Below, in pieces: positions 49,335 to 58,912 of a stretch of DNA of 64,000 nucleotides. Source of the stretch: Ruegeria sp. 6PALISEP08 (lineage in GTDB: Bacteria; Pseudomonadota; Alphaproteobacteria; Rhodobacterales; Rhodobacteraceae); the NCBI RefSeq assembly GCF_001238295.1, contig NZ_LGXZ01000002.1:124001-188000 (forward strand), read 5' to 3'. Position 1 is the first letter of the stretch. Every line of letters starts with the position of its first letter. The translations under genes and the position numbers were made by a program. The notes beneath the pieces are model-generated. The model worked only from the letters and a program-made list of their open reading frames with translations, was not told the origin of the DNA and did not search any database.

Positions 49335-50788
49335 GACGCAGAGAACGGCGACAGGGCTGCGTAATACTGGCGATACCGCTGATAGGCATTCTCATAACCG
49401 TCGCACAGATCTGTTCTGGGCGCGATGACCTCAGCAGTTTCCGGAGGTATCATGGCATCTGCCGGGTCTATCCCTTGAGATGCGCAAGCCGCCAGGCGCG
49501 CCGCGCCAATCGCAGCGCCGAACTCACTTCCCTTTGGCAGAGCAAGCGGAGTGTTCAGGACGGTCGCCAGTGTCTCCAGCCAGAACCGGGATCGTGCCCC
49601 ACCCCCCACAACCAGAAGGCTTTCAGGTGTTGTTCCTGTACCTTTCAGCGCCTCAAGGCAATCACGCATAGCAAAGGCAACGCCCTCCATCACGGATTGC
49701 GTCAAAGCCTTCGGATCCGAGGCGATATCCAGACCAAGGAATGCCCCTCGAATCGCACTGTCGTTATGCGGGGTCCGCTCCCCCGACAGATAGGGCAAAA
49801 ACACTGTACTCGACGGCCCATCGACCCTGTCTGGCAGGGCTGACGCCAACGCCCCGACAGTCTGACCCAAGTTGCGGGACAGCCAATTCAAGCTGTTCGT
49901 TGCCGACAGAATCACGCCCATCTGAATCCAACGTCCAGGCACTGCGTGACAAAAGCAATGAACCGCTGTTTCCGGCGCGGGTGCATAGCTTTCCTTTGCA
50001 ACCAGCATCACCCCGGAGGTACCCAACGACAGGAAACCCGTCCCCTCGTTTATGCTGCCAATACCGCAGGCTGCCGCCGCATTGTCTCCGGCCCCTCCGG
50101 CAACAATCACAGGCCCGGACAAGCCCCAGTTCTGCAAAATCTCGGGCCGCAACTGGCCTCCAATCGCGCTGCCCTCAACCAGTTCGGGCATCTGATCGCG
50201 ACGCATATGACCATGCCCAAGCGCTGTGTCAGACCATTCGCGGCGACCAACATCCAGCCACGCGGTGCCAGCACTGTCGGACAAATCGCTGATAGATTCA
50301 CCAGTCAGCCACAAACGCAAATAATCTTTTGGAAGCAGAACCTTGGAAACCTTTTCGAATACCTCAGGCTCATGTCGCCGCACCCATTCAAGTTTGGGCG
50401 CGGTAAAGCCCGGAAACACGATATTCCCCGTGATTGCGCGCATCTCTGGGGTCCCGTCCAACGCGGCAGCTTCCGGCGCAGACCGCGTGTCATTCCACAT
50501 GATACAAGGCCGCAAAACGTTGCCATTCGAATCCAGAAGTGTTGCGCCATGCATATGCCCGCTGAGACCTATGGCCCGGACAGCGGAAAACGCATCCCCA
50601 TTCGCGGTACGCAATTGGGCAACCACCTTTTGGCAGGCTTCCACCCAATCCGCCGGCGCCTGTTCCGACCACCCGGACTGTGGCGTTGAGGTTTCAACGC
50701 CTGCATCAGCCTCGGCCAGAACCTGGCCACTTTCATCGACAACAATTCCGCGGAGACCGGACGTCCCCAGATCCAGACCAAGATACAC
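49331..50788 (-). CDS. xylB: Xylulokinase
   Basis: Starting at GTG 50788, after AGGGAGAG, gives 485 residues, the usual XylB length. The longer frame from 50845 was rejected. FGGY motifs are present: VYLGLDLGTSGLRGIVVDESG at the N terminus, IGLSGHMHGATLLD near 77, and the C-terminal ATP-site VVGGGARSRFW near 388. It phosphorylates D-xylulose to xylulose 5-phosphate. It is first in the leftward xylB-galM-di-heme operon. Confidence 0.96.
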   Translation of the reverse strand: MYLGLDLGTSGLRGIVVDESGQVLAEADAGVETSTPQSGWSEQAPADWVEACQKVVAQLRTANGDAFSAVRAIGLSGHMHGATLLDSNGNVLRPCIMWNDTRSAPEAAALDGTPEMRAITGNIVFPGFTAPKLEWVRRHEPEVFEKVSKVLLPKDYLRLWLTGESISDLSDSAGTAWLDVGRREWSDTALGHGHMRRDQMPELVEGSAIGGQLRPEILQNWGLSGPVIVAGGAGDNAAAACGIGSINEGTGFLSLGTSGVMLVAKESYAPAPETAVHCFCHAVPGRWIQMGVILSATNSLNWLSRNLGQTVGALASALPDRVDGPSSTVFLPYLSGERTPHNDSAIRGAFLGLDIASDPKALTQSVMEGVAFAMRDCLEALKGTGTTPESLLVVGGGARSRFWLETLATVLNTPLALPKGSEFGAAIGAARLAACASQGIDPADAMIPPETAEVIAPRTDLCDGYENAYQRYRQYYAALSPFSAS

Positions 50789-51300
50789 TTGCTGTCTCTC
50801 CCTCCCCTTGATGCAAAACCCGTGCCGCAGGAAAGCACTCGCCAATCAACACGTCAAAGTTTGCGCTAACATATTAAGCCAAAATGTAAGGGAGAAACAT
50901 CCTTTTATGCATCTTTTTCGGGGTCATACCGGGTGACGCACACGTTCATCCCTCGTTTCGTTCAGGTGAACGCACGAGGTGACGATTTTTCGCTCAGGAA
51001 AAAGGCAGTGGCGGGGAGACAGGGATTCGAACCCTGGGAACGCTCTCACGTTCAACGGTTTTCAAGACCGCCGCATTCGACCACTCTGCCACCTCCCCGT
51101 CGAAAGCAGGGTCTAAGGCCAAGTTCAACCAGAGGCAAGTCGAAAACGGGAAATCTTGCCGAAGGCTTTTCAGCGGTCTTTCCATGACACTTCAGCCACG
51201 TTATGATCCGCAGGAAAGACCGTCACAGGCTGGCATCCAGAACCAGCAGACCGGCAGCGGGGTTCGTGAAACGAGGCCCCTTCAGGCAAGGGATAAGCAG
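50789..51300. other. Intergenic region flanking tRNA-Ser
   Basis: These 512 bases contain the xylB promoter region (50789-51008), the tRNA-Ser gene (51009-51098) and about 200 bases before the SPOR lipoprotein. A GTTC-N7-GTTT sequence at 50944-50958 resembles an alphaproteobacterial LexA box with one mismatch but serves no obvious gene. No convincing coding region or repeat was found. The xylB upstream region lacks a clear copy of the xylF-xylR inverted repeat. Confidence 0.4.
51009..51098 (-). tRNA. tRNA-Ser (UGA)
   Basis: This 90-base class II tRNA on the minus strand has an encoded CCA. The acceptor stem is GGGGAGG with TCTCCCC, the anticodon loop is CTTGAAA with anticodon TGA, and the variable arm is long. 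The T-arm contains GGTTCGAATCC. All features are typical of serine tRNA. Confidence 0.96.
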
Positions 51301-52623
51301 ATGAAGCGAGCGATCGAGACACGCCCGGGGCCGAAACGGCTGGCGTATCTGGCGTTGAGTTTGACGATATTGGCCGGATGCGAAGAAGCATTGGGCACGG
51401 CACAGTCCGAGGAAAAACCTCAGGACACTGCGGGCAAAACCGAGCTTTTCCCCCAAGTAACCAGTGGCAAGCAGCGTGATATTGAGGCACCGGATGTGTT
51501 CGGCGTCACCGAAGCAGGGCTATGGGATGGGCGTCCTTCGCTGGGCGGGATCTGGGTTGCGCACCCTGATGTGACCCAGCCCGAACGCGTGGTGATCAAG
51601 AACACCACCAATAACAAAACGGTAACAGGCGCCCTGTTCCGCCGCGAACGCAACTTGCCCGGCCCGGCGCTTCAGGTCTCGTCCGCCGCAGCGGAACAGC
51701 TTGGGTTGCTGGCGGGTTCGCCGACAAAACTCAGCGTTGTGGCCTTGCGCCGTGAAAAGATAGAAGAAGCTCCGCCTGAAGAAGCGCCTCAGGCCGAGGA
51801 AACGACAGAAGAAACCGCCACTGCGTCGGCGGATACCGCAACCAATAGCCAAGCCACGGTTGATCCGGAACAGCCAGCCAAACGGAAGTGGTGGCAGAAG
51901 AAAGAAACAGCCGTTGCAGCAGCCGGCACCGCCGCAGTTGCTGCGAGTGCGTCCAGCTCGGATGATACACAGGCGGAAAGCACCGATACACAGGCGGAAA
52001 GCACCGATACGTCCAGCGAAACGGATGAGACTGCAACCGCGGCCGATGAACAGGCCGAAACTCAAGCTGAAAAACCGGCCAAGCGGAAATGGTGGCAGAA
52101 GAAAGCCCCGGCTGCTGCGGCAGCAGGAACTGCGGTCGCAGCAGCAGATGCAGCTACAGACAGCGCGGAAGTTGCGACCGAGGCTGCAGCGGTTGTACCC
52201 CCTCCGTCCCTGACAGACGCGCCGGTCGAGGCACCTGCAGAACAGCCCGCCAAGCGGAAATGGTGGCAGAAGAAAGACCCTGCCGCGATCACCGAAACAC
52301 CACTGGATCCGATCGAAGGCGCTGCCGCCGCGATTGATGCAACCGAAACCACCCCGGCAGCAGTCGCGGCCACAACATCGACGACGCCCTTGAGCAAACC
52401 GTTTGTTCAGATCGGAACCTTCAGCGTCGAGGCAAATGCCAACTCTGCCGCCCAAAAGGTGCGCCGGAACGGCATGTCGGCAGTTGTCCGGGAACTGAAA
52501 ACCGCAAATAATACCGTCTGGCGGGTGCTGGTAGGCCCCGCCGCAACCCGGGCCGAACGCAAAGCCATTCAGAAGGACGTAAAAGACCTTGGCTTCAAAG
52601 ACGCGTTCACCGTGTCCGACTGA
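51301..52623 (+). CDS. SPOR-domain lipoprotein with three KRKWWQKK repeats
   Basis: The 440-residue protein starts at ATG 51301 and has a lipoprotein signal with lipobox LAGC. A folded N-terminal region covers about 45-155. A low-complexity Ala/Thr/Glu-rich region holds PAKRKWWQKK three times (residues 192-201, 259-268, 316-325). A C-terminal SPOR domain follows (PFVQIGTFSVEANANSAAQ onward, about 365-440), which binds denuded septal peptidoglycan by family knowledge. An in-frame 21-base tandem repeat (DTQAEST twice) lies at 51964-52005. It sits 16 bases before the D,D-carboxypeptidase gene, consistent with a cell-wall role. Confidence 0.88.
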   Translation: MKRAIETRPGPKRLAYLALSLTILAGCEEALGTAQSEEKPQDTAGKTELFPQVTSGKQRDIEAPDVFGVTEAGLWDGRPSLGGIWVAHPDVTQPERVVIKNTTNNKTVTGALFRRERNLPGPALQVSSAAAEQLGLLAGSPTKLSVVALRREKIEEAPPEEAPQAEETTEETATASADTATNSQATVDPEQPAKRKWWQKKETAVAAAGTAAVAASASSSDDTQAESTDTQAESTDTSSETDETATAADEQAETQAEKPAKRKWWQKKAPAAAAAGTAVAAADAATDSAEVATEAAAVVPPPSLTDAPVEAPAEQPAKRKWWQKKDPAAITETPLDPIEGAAAAIDATETTPAAVAATTSTTPLSKPFVQIGTFSVEANANSAAQKVRRNGMSAVVRELKTANNTVWRVLVGPAATRAERKAIQKDVKDLGFKDAFTVSD

Positions 52624-52639
52624 TACAGGGAGACGCAGC

Positions 52640-53806
52640 GTGCTATCCTCATTGCGAACATCCGTACTGGCCTTTGGAATTGCCTTGATGGCAATTCCCG
52701 CCCATGCCTTTGATACATCCGCCCGTGCGGCTTATGTGATCGATCAAACCACCGGCACCGTGTTGTTGTCGAAAGAAGCCGACCAACCCTTACCTCCGGC
52801 GTCGATGTCCAAGCTCATGACGCTCTATGTCGCGTTCGAAGCCCTGCGGGACGGGCGTTTGACGCTGAACGAAACACTTCCGGTGTCAGAGCACGCGATG
52901 AGCTATGGAGGCTCGACTATGTTCCTGAACACTCAGGACAGAGTTACGGTTGAGGATTTGCTACGCGGCATCATTGTTTTGTCGGGCAATGACGCCTGCG
53001 TTGTCATCGCCGAAGCGCTTAGCCCCGATGGAACCGAGGCCGGGTTCGCCCGTTACATGACCCAGCGCGCGCAGCAGATGGGCATGAATAATTCGAACTT
53101 TGCGAACTCGAACGGGTGGCCTGCAGCCGGGCATATGATGTCGGTGCATGATCTGGCCGTTCTTGCGGATCGGTTGATCTCGGACTTCCCCGAATATTAC
53201 CCCCTCTTCGCGGAAGAAGTTTTTGAATTTGATGGCCGCGCGCCGTCGAATGCCCGCAACCGAAACCCGCTGCTCAACCTGAACATCGGCGCGGACGGTT
53301 TGAAAACCGGCCACACGCAAGAGGCCGGGTATGGTCTTGTCGGCTCTGCCAAACAAGGTGATCGGCGAGTGATCTTCGTTCTAACCGGCCTCGACACCAC
53401 ACGACAGCGCGCAGAGGAGGCTGAGGCCGTGGTTAACTGGTCGTTTCGAAATTTTGTCGAGAGGACGGTTGCCGACGCGGAAACGCCGATAGCCCAAGCC
53501 AAGCTGTGGATGGGTGAGAAAAAGACCGTGGGGCTTGTTCCCAACGGTGATCTGAACGTGCTGTTTCCGGTTCTGGGGACTCAGAATGTCGAGGCCGAAG
53601 TTGTGTATGACGGCCCCATCAACGCGCCAGTCCAAAAAGGCCAGCAACTGGCGGAACTGGTGATCAAACCCGAAGGGCTGCCGGAAATCCGCCGCCCGCT
53701 TGTGGCCGCCGAGGACGTGGCCGTTGGTGGGTTTGTCGTGCGCATGTTGACGGTTGGCGGCATTGTGTTGAAAGACGTGATCAACAACCCGCTGGAGTCG
53801 ATGTGA
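52640..53806 (+). CDS. D-alanyl-D-alanine carboxypeptidase (penicillin-binding protein, S11)
   Basis: Starting at GTG 52640 after AGGGAGA gives 388 residues with a signal peptide (cleavage at AHA-F). The S11 motifs are complete: SMSK (PPASMSKL near 55), SGN (VLSGNDA near 117) and KTG (DGLKTGHT near 221). A C-terminal PBP5-associated domain ends with an amphipathic anchor-like helix. It trims the terminal D-Ala of peptidoglycan stem peptides on the periplasmic face. It overlaps tmk by four bases (GTGA). Confidence 0.95.
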   Translation: MLSSLRTSVLAFGIALMAIPAHAFDTSARAAYVIDQTTGTVLLSKEADQPLPPASMSKLMTLYVAFEALRDGRLTLNETLPVSEHAMSYGGSTMFLNTQDRVTVEDLLRGIIVLSGNDACVVIAEALSPDGTEAGFARYMTQRAQQMGMNNSNFANSNGWPAAGHMMSVHDLAVLADRLISDFPEYYPLFAEEVFEFDGRAPSNARNRNPLLNLNIGADGLKTGHTQEAGYGLVGSAKQGDRRVIFVLTGLDTTRQRAEEAEAVVNWSFRNFVERTVADAETPIAQAKLWMGEKKTVGLVPNGDLNVLFPVLGTQNVEAEVVYDGPINAPVQKGQQLAELVIKPEGLPEIRRPLVAAEDVAVGGFVVRMLTVGGIVLKDVINNPLESM

Positions 53807-54429
53807 CCAAAGCGGGGTTATTTCTGACCTTCGAAGGCATTGACGGATCAGGCAAGTCAACTCAGGCGCGGATGCTGGCAGATCGCCTGCGCACGCAGGG
53901 TCATCAGGTTGTGCTGACGCGCGAACCCGGCGGCTCTCCGGGGGCTGAAGAAATTCGCCGGCTTGTTCTGGAAGGCGACCCGGATCGTTGGTCTGCCGAA
54001 ACTGAACTGTTGCTGTTCACCGCAGCCCGGCGAGACCATCTGGAACGCACCATCGAGCCCGCCCTTGCGGCGGGCAAAGTGGTGATCTGCGACCGTTTTG
54101 CCGACAGCACGCGGATGTATCAGGGCCTGTCGCGCGGCGATCTGCGCAGTCTGGTGGATCAATTGCACAGCCTGATGATCGGGCGCGAACCGGACATGAC
54201 GCTGCTGATCGATATGGACCCGGAAACGGGCTTGTCGCGCGCAAAAGGTCGGCAAGGCACCGAAGAGCGGTTCGAAGATTTCGGCCCCGATCTGCAAAAG
54301 AAAATGCGCGCAGGTTTTCTGGCGTTGGCTGACGAATTCTCGGACCGGTTTCGCATCGTGGACGGCAACAGAGACATGGACAGCGTCGCAAAGGATGTGA
54401 CAGACATCGTTCAGGCAGCTTTGCGGTAA
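53803..54429 (+). CDS. tmk: Thymidylate kinase
   Basis: This 208-residue enzyme starts with GTG. It has the P-loop FEGIDGSGKST near residues 9-19, the DRF/DR-Y motif VICDRFADSTRMYQG near 91 and the LID region KGRQGTEERFE near 148. It phosphorylates dTMP to dTDP. Its start overlaps the upstream carboxypeptidase stop, and holB follows after three bases. Confidence 0.97.
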   Translation: MTKAGLFLTFEGIDGSGKSTQARMLADRLRTQGHQVVLTREPGGSPGAEEIRRLVLEGDPDRWSAETELLLFTAARRDHLERTIEPALAAGKVVICDRFADSTRMYQGLSRGDLRSLVDQLHSLMIGREPDMTLLIDMDPETGLSRAKGRQGTEERFEDFGPDLQKKMRAGFLALADEFSDRFRIVDGNRDMDSVAKDVTDIVQAALR

Positions 54430-54432
54430 ACG

Positions 54433-55554
54433 ATGAGCGACGATACCCCTTCTCCGGATCAGGTGCCGGGTGCACCGCACCCGCGTGAAACCGCGCGGCT
54501 TTTTGGCCAGGACGCGGCAGAACAGGCATTTCTGACTGCCTACAATTCCGACAGGCTGCATCACGGTTGGTTGCTGACCGGGCCGCGCGGCGTCGGCAAG
54601 GCGACACTGGCTTGGCGGATCGCGCAATTTCTGCTCACGACACCTCCGACAGATGACCAAGGGCTGTTTGGCGCGCCACCTCCGCCAGTGACGCTCGACA
54701 TTGATCCCGATCACCCTGTGGTTCATCGCATTCAGGCGGGGGCGGAACCGGGTTTGGCGGCAATAACCCGGTCGCTGAATGATCAGGGGCGGCTGCGCGG
54801 TGAGATTGTCGTGGACGATATCCGCAAGCTCGGAAAGTTCTTTGGACTGTCTTCTGCCGATGGTGGACGTCGTGTCGTAATTGTGGATTCGGCAGATGAA
54901 ATGAACGTCAGCGCTGCCAACGCGCTGCTGAAAATGCTGGAAGAGCCGCCCGCGCGCACCACCTTGCTGTTGGTGTCGCACCAACCTTCGCGCTTGCTGC
55001 CCACGATCCGCTCTCGCTGCCGGTCCTTGCGCCTTGGACCGCTGGGTGCAGACGACATGCAGGCCGCCCTGTCGCAAACTGGTACCGACCTGCCCAACCA
55101 GACCGGTTACCTCGCCGCATTGGCTGCTGGCTCGGTGGGGGATGCGGTGCGCCTGATAAATCTTGGCGGGCTTGAAATTTATGCTGAACTGATTGCCATT
55201 CTGGGCACCCTGCCCCGTATGGATCGGCAACGCGCACTGGCGCTGGCCGAGGCCGCAGCCCAGCGCGGCGCGGCCGAACGGTTCGAGCTGTTGCTGACGC
55301 TGATCGATGTCGCGCTGTCACGGTTGGCCGTGACCGGGGCGACCGGAGCTCCGCCCGTCCCGGAGGCTGCGCCAAACGAAGGCGAAACGCTGACGCGTCT
55401 TTCAGCTTCTCCCGATCATGCCCGCCGCTGGGCCGAGGTTGCCGCGACAATCACGGCCCGCGCACGGCACGGTCAGGCGGTGAACCTTGACCCTGCCGCT
55501 CTGGTCCTAGATACGGTGTTCAAGATACAGGAAACCGCCGGTCAGAACAGATGA
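54433..55554 (+). CDS. holB: DNA polymerase III delta' subunit
   Basis: This 373-residue clamp-loader subunit has LTGPRGVGKATLAWRIA near residue 51 (P-loop-like), VVIVDSADEMNVSAANALLKMLEEPP near 140-165 and the sensor region SRLLPTIRSRCRSLRL near 185. No four-Cys zinc module is visible between P-loop and Walker B, as is usual in this group. tmk-holB-tatD order is conserved across many bacteria. It overlaps tatD by four bases. Confidence 0.96.
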   Translation: MSDDTPSPDQVPGAPHPRETARLFGQDAAEQAFLTAYNSDRLHHGWLLTGPRGVGKATLAWRIAQFLLTTPPTDDQGLFGAPPPPVTLDIDPDHPVVHRIQAGAEPGLAAITRSLNDQGRLRGEIVVDDIRKLGKFFGLSSADGGRRVVIVDSADEMNVSAANALLKMLEEPPARTTLLLVSHQPSRLLPTIRSRCRSLRLGPLGADDMQAALSQTGTDLPNQTGYLAALAAGSVGDAVRLINLGGLEIYAELIAILGTLPRMDRQRALALAEAAAQRGAAERFELLLTLIDVALSRLAVTGATGAPPVPEAAPNEGETLTRLSASPDHARRWAEVAATITARARHGQAVNLDPAALVLDTVFKIQETAGQNR

Positions 55555-56357
55555 GCGACACCCCCCAGATTACCGACAGCCACTGCCATCTGGACTTCCC
55601 GGATTTTGACGGCCAGTTGGACGAGATCATCGCACGCGCAGCTGAGGCTGGCGTGACCCGTATGGTCACGATCTGCACCAAGTTACGTAACGAACCCAGC
55701 GTCCGTGCGATTGCCGAAGCCCACGCACCCGTGTTCTATGCTGCCGGTACGCACCCGATGAGTGCGGCGGAAGAGCCGATGGCTTCGGTCGAAGACTTGG
55801 TTGCATTGGCCCAGCACCCGAAATTCGTCGGTATCGGTGAATCTGGTCTCGACTATCACTACACCGCCGAGAGTGCCGAGGTACAGAAACGGTCTCTGCG
55901 CATCCATATCGAAGCGGCCCAGCGCACTGGGCTGCCCCTGATCATTCATGCCCGCGCGGCGGATGACGATATGGCCCGAATTCTGGCCGAGGAATATCGC
56001 AACGCGCCCTATTCTTGCGTCATGCACTGTTTCTCGTCTTCTGCTGAATTGGCCAAAGCCGCACTGGACCTGGGCTTCTACCTGTCCATGTCCGGTATCG
56101 CCGCTTTCCCCAAAAGCCAGGAATTGCGGGACATTTTCGCAAGCGCGCCAGTGGACCGCATTCTGGTGGAAACCGACGCGCCCTATCTGGCCCCGCCGCC
56201 CTATCGCGGCAAACGCAACGAGCCCGCCTATACGGCCCACACAGCTCGAAAAGGGGCTGAAATCTTCGGCATGGATTACACTGCCTTTGCCGCCCAGACC
56301 CAGGTAAATTTCGACCGCCTGTTTACCAAAGCCGCACTGTACAAGGCCGCTGCATGA
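55551..56357 (+). CDS. TatD family metal-dependent hydrolase
   Basis: The 268-residue TIM-barrel protein has the metal motif DSHCHLDF near residue 9, GIGESGLDYHY near 95, PLIIHARAAD near 127, CVMHCFSSS near 153 and ILVETDAPYLAPPPYRGKRNEP near 202. Family members are DNases active in DNA repair or degradation. It is coupled by overlap to holB and to the MBL-fold gene. Confidence 0.94.
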   Translation: MSDTPQITDSHCHLDFPDFDGQLDEIIARAAEAGVTRMVTICTKLRNEPSVRAIAEAHAPVFYAAGTHPMSAAEEPMASVEDLVALAQHPKFVGIGESGLDYHYTAESAEVQKRSLRIHIEAAQRTGLPLIIHARAADDDMARILAEEYRNAPYSCVMHCFSSSAELAKAALDLGFYLSMSGIAAFPKSQELRDIFASAPVDRILVETDAPYLAPPPYRGKRNEPAYTAHTARKGAEIFGMDYTAFAAQTQVNFDRLFTKAALYKAAA

Positions 56358-57151
56358 CCGGGATGCGCCTTACAATTCTGGGCTGCGGTTCCTCGGGCGG
56401 CGTACCACGGCTGGGCGGGCAATGGGGTGATTGTGACCCGTCGAACCCGAAGAACGTGCGCCGCCGATGCTCGCTGTTGATTGAACGTGATGGGCCGGAT
56501 GGGACGACCTCGGTTCTGGTCGATACCACGCCGGATATGCGCAGCCAGTTGCTGGACACGGGCACCGGGCGGTTGGACGGTGTGGTCTATACCCATTCGC
56601 ACGCGGATCATGTGCACGGGATTGATGACCTGCGCATGATCGTGTTCAACATGAAAACGCGCGTGCCGGTCTGGGCGGACGGTGACACACAGAACGCCTT
56701 GCTGGGACGTTTCGGATACGCGTTCATTCAGCCCGAAGGCTCACCCTATCCACCGATCCTGGATCTCAAGTCTATCAACGGCCCGTTTGAGATCGACGGC
56801 CCCGGTGGCCCCATTCCACTTCGCCCGTTCAAAGTGAACCACGGATCGATCGATTCCCTTGGGTTCCGCATCGGTCAAATTGCCTATCTGCCGGATGTCG
56901 CCGAAATTTACGACGACGCCTGGCCCGAGATGGAGGGGCTGGACTGTCTGATCATCGATGCCCTGCGCCGCACCCCGCACCCAACGCACGCGCATTTGGA
57001 CAAGACACTGGGGTGGATCGAACAGTTGCAACCGAAACGCGCGATTTTGACCAACATGCATATCGATCTCGACTATGCGACGGTTGACGCAGAAACGCCC
57101 GACCACATCACCCCCGCCTTTGACGGGATGGTGATCCATCAGGCGCTCTAA
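56354..57151 (+). CDS. MBL-fold metallohydrolase (PhnP-like)
   Basis: The 265-residue protein has GCGSSGGVPRLGG near residue 10 and the zinc motif THSHADHVHGID near 79-90, with further ligands in VNHGSIDS and NMHIDLDY. The closest recognised type is the PhnP-like cyclic phosphodiesterase group; the substrate here is unknown. It is the last gene of the overlapping tmk-holB-tatD run. Confidence 0.9.
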   Translation: MTGMRLTILGCGSSGGVPRLGGQWGDCDPSNPKNVRRRCSLLIERDGPDGTTSVLVDTTPDMRSQLLDTGTGRLDGVVYTHSHADHVHGIDDLRMIVFNMKTRVPVWADGDTQNALLGRFGYAFIQPEGSPYPPILDLKSINGPFEIDGPGGPIPLRPFKVNHGSIDSLGFRIGQIAYLPDVAEIYDDAWPEMEGLDCLIIDALRRTPHPTHAHLDKTLGWIEQLQPKRAILTNMHIDLDYATVDAETPDHITPAFDGMVIHQAL

Positions 57152-57205
57152 GCCCCTGCCCCGCGCGCCCAAGATATCGCAGCGCACCTGCCGCACGGGG
57201 CCCAC

Positions 57206-58138
57206 ATGCTACAAAGCCTGATCGATGTCATTCTTCCGGTCTTCCTTGTGATCGGTGCCGGATACACGGCGACCCGCACAGGCTATTTCATACAAGAGCA
57301 CGTCGATGGGTTGATGAAGTTTACCCAAGGCTTTGCGATTCCCTGCCTGCTGTTTCTGGCCATCGCGCATCTGGACCTCAGCGCCAGTTTCGATCCCCGG
57401 CTGCTGGCCAGCTTCTATTCTGCAGCTGCGTTGTGCTTCACTGCGGGCCTCTTTGGGGCAAGGATCATCTTTGACCGTGATTGGGAAGATTGCGTCGCCA
57501 TAGGCTTCTGTTGCCTGTTCTCGAACTCGGTCCTGCTGGGCCTGCCGATTACCGAACGCGCTTATGGGCCCGAGAACCTGACCGGCAACTACGCGATCAT
57601 CGCCTTCCATTCTCCGTTCTGTTACGGCGTTGGAATCACAGTGATGGAGGTCGTGCGCAATCGCGGTAATGGCGGAGTGCATATGGCACGCTCGGTTCTG
57701 TCTGCGATGTTCAAGAACGCGCTGATTCTGGGAATTGCGCTTGGTTTTCTGGTCAACCTGACAGGTTTGGTCATCCCTGCGGTGGTCGACGAAGCCCTTG
57801 GGCTAGTCACCCGCGCGGCATTGCCTGGTGCGTTGTTTGCCTTGGGTGGGGTGCTGGTCAAATACAAGCCGGAAGGCGACCTGCGTACCATTGGTTTTGT
57901 TTGCTGCATCTCGCTGATGGTGCATCCCAGCCTGGTGTGGATATTCGGCACATCCACTGGCCTGCCACAGGATCTGTTCCGCTCAGGCGTGTTGAATGCT
58001 GCCATGGCGCCGGGATTCAACGCCTATATCTTTGCCAATATGTATGGCCGCGCCAAACGCGTTGCGGCGTCGTCCGTTTTGATCGGAACGGCCACTTCCA
58101 TTCTGACCGTCTGGCTTTGGTTGACGCTTCTGGGCTAA
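57206..58138 (+). CDS. AEC family transporter
   Basis: This 310-residue protein has about ten hydrophobic helices in the two five-helix halves typical of auxin-efflux-carrier-like transporters. Landmarks include FAIPCLLFLAIAHLD near residue 47, FSNSVLLGLPITERAYG near 108 and a C-terminal NAAMAPGFNAYIFANMYGR near 270. Bacterial members transport small carboxylates such as malate; the substrate is not identifiable here. Confidence 0.9.
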   Translation: MLQSLIDVILPVFLVIGAGYTATRTGYFIQEHVDGLMKFTQGFAIPCLLFLAIAHLDLSASFDPRLLASFYSAAALCFTAGLFGARIIFDRDWEDCVAIGFCCLFSNSVLLGLPITERAYGPENLTGNYAIIAFHSPFCYGVGITVMEVVRNRGNGGVHMARSVLSAMFKNALILGIALGFLVNLTGLVIPAVVDEALGLVTRAALPGALFALGGVLVKYKPEGDLRTIGFVCCISLMVHPSLVWIFGTSTGLPQDLFRSGVLNAAMAPGFNAYIFANMYGRAKRVAASSVLIGTATSILTVWLWLTLLG

Positions 58139-58199
58139 CTGTGGTGTTGACTTCAGGTCGTGCCGAAACACCTATCGCAGACCACAGCAGGAGATCCGA

Positions 58200-58898
58200 A
58201 TGTCACACGCTATTATCGTCGCCCATGGCCAGCCATCCGACCCGGATCCGGCCGAAGCCGCGCTGGCTGCATTTGCGGCGAAGGTGGAGGCGTTGACTGA
58301 TTCTGTGACGGTGCATTCGGCAACGCTGGCCAAGCCTGGCGCGTTAGAGGTGAAACTGGACAGCTTTCCGGAAAACGCGGTGATCTATCCGCTTTTCATG
58401 GCGAAGGGATGGTTCGTGACCAGTGCCTTGCCGAAACGGGTCGGGGACCACGCCGCGCAGATTTTGGACCCTTTGGGCATTGATCCCGATCTGCCCACAC
58501 TCACTGCGCTCGCCTTAAGGGCAAAACTACTGGAAGAGCATTGGGATGCGTCTGCGACTGATCTGGTGATCGCTGCGCACGGTTCCGGCCGCAGCCGGAA
58601 CCCATCGGTCGTGGCCAATGAGTTTGCCACTCAGCTTGCCAAGAAGATCGCGTTCCAATCGATCCGCGTTGGTTTCGTCGAAGAACCACCTTCGATTTCC
58701 GAGGCGGCCCGCGATGCATCAGAACAGGCGATTTGCCTGCCGTTCTTCGCCTGTGCCGGAGGGCACGCTCTGGAAGACGTACCCGAAGAACTGGAGCGTG
58801 CCCAATTCAAAGGTATTGTTATGCCTGTTGTGGGAGAGCTCGCGCCCATCCAGAACCAGATTGCAAAAAAGGTCACTGAGGCATTCGAGTCGGTCTGA
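58200..58898 (+). CDS. CbiX-like sirohydrochlorin chelatase family protein
   Basis: The 232-residue protein has two CbiX/chelatase-type halves, each with a His-Gly motif: IIVAHGQPSDPD near residue 6 and LVIAAHGSGRSRNPSV near 123. It also has VGFVEEPPSISEA near 160 and a metal-site-like CLPFFACAGGHALEDVP near 180. The family inserts Co2+ or Fe2+ into sirohydrochlorin, but no cobalamin or siroheme genes lie nearby, so the exact metal and substrate are open. Confidence 0.85.
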   Translation: MSHAIIVAHGQPSDPDPAEAALAAFAAKVEALTDSVTVHSATLAKPGALEVKLDSFPENAVIYPLFMAKGWFVTSALPKRVGDHAAQILDPLGIDPDLPTLTALALRAKLLEEHWDASATDLVIAAHGSGRSRNPSVVANEFATQLAKKIAFQSIRVGFVEEPPSISEAARDASEQAICLPFFACAGGHALEDVPEELERAQFKGIVMPVVGELAPIQNQIAKKVTEAFESV

Positions 58899-58912
58899 AA
58901 TCCCGCAAACAC

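Noticed and set aside
50944..50958. LexA-box-like GTTC-N7-GTTT
   Set aside because: It has one mismatch to the alphaproteobacterial consensus and is not placed near a start codon of any SOS-type gene.
51964..52005. 21-base tandem duplication in the SPOR lipoprotein gene
   Set aside because: Only two in-frame copies in a low-complexity linker; noted with the gene but not evidence of a mobile or regulatory repeat.
53857..55230. A 457-codon minus-strand frame across tmk and holB
   Set aside because: It spans two well-identified genes in opposite orientation and has no domain signature.
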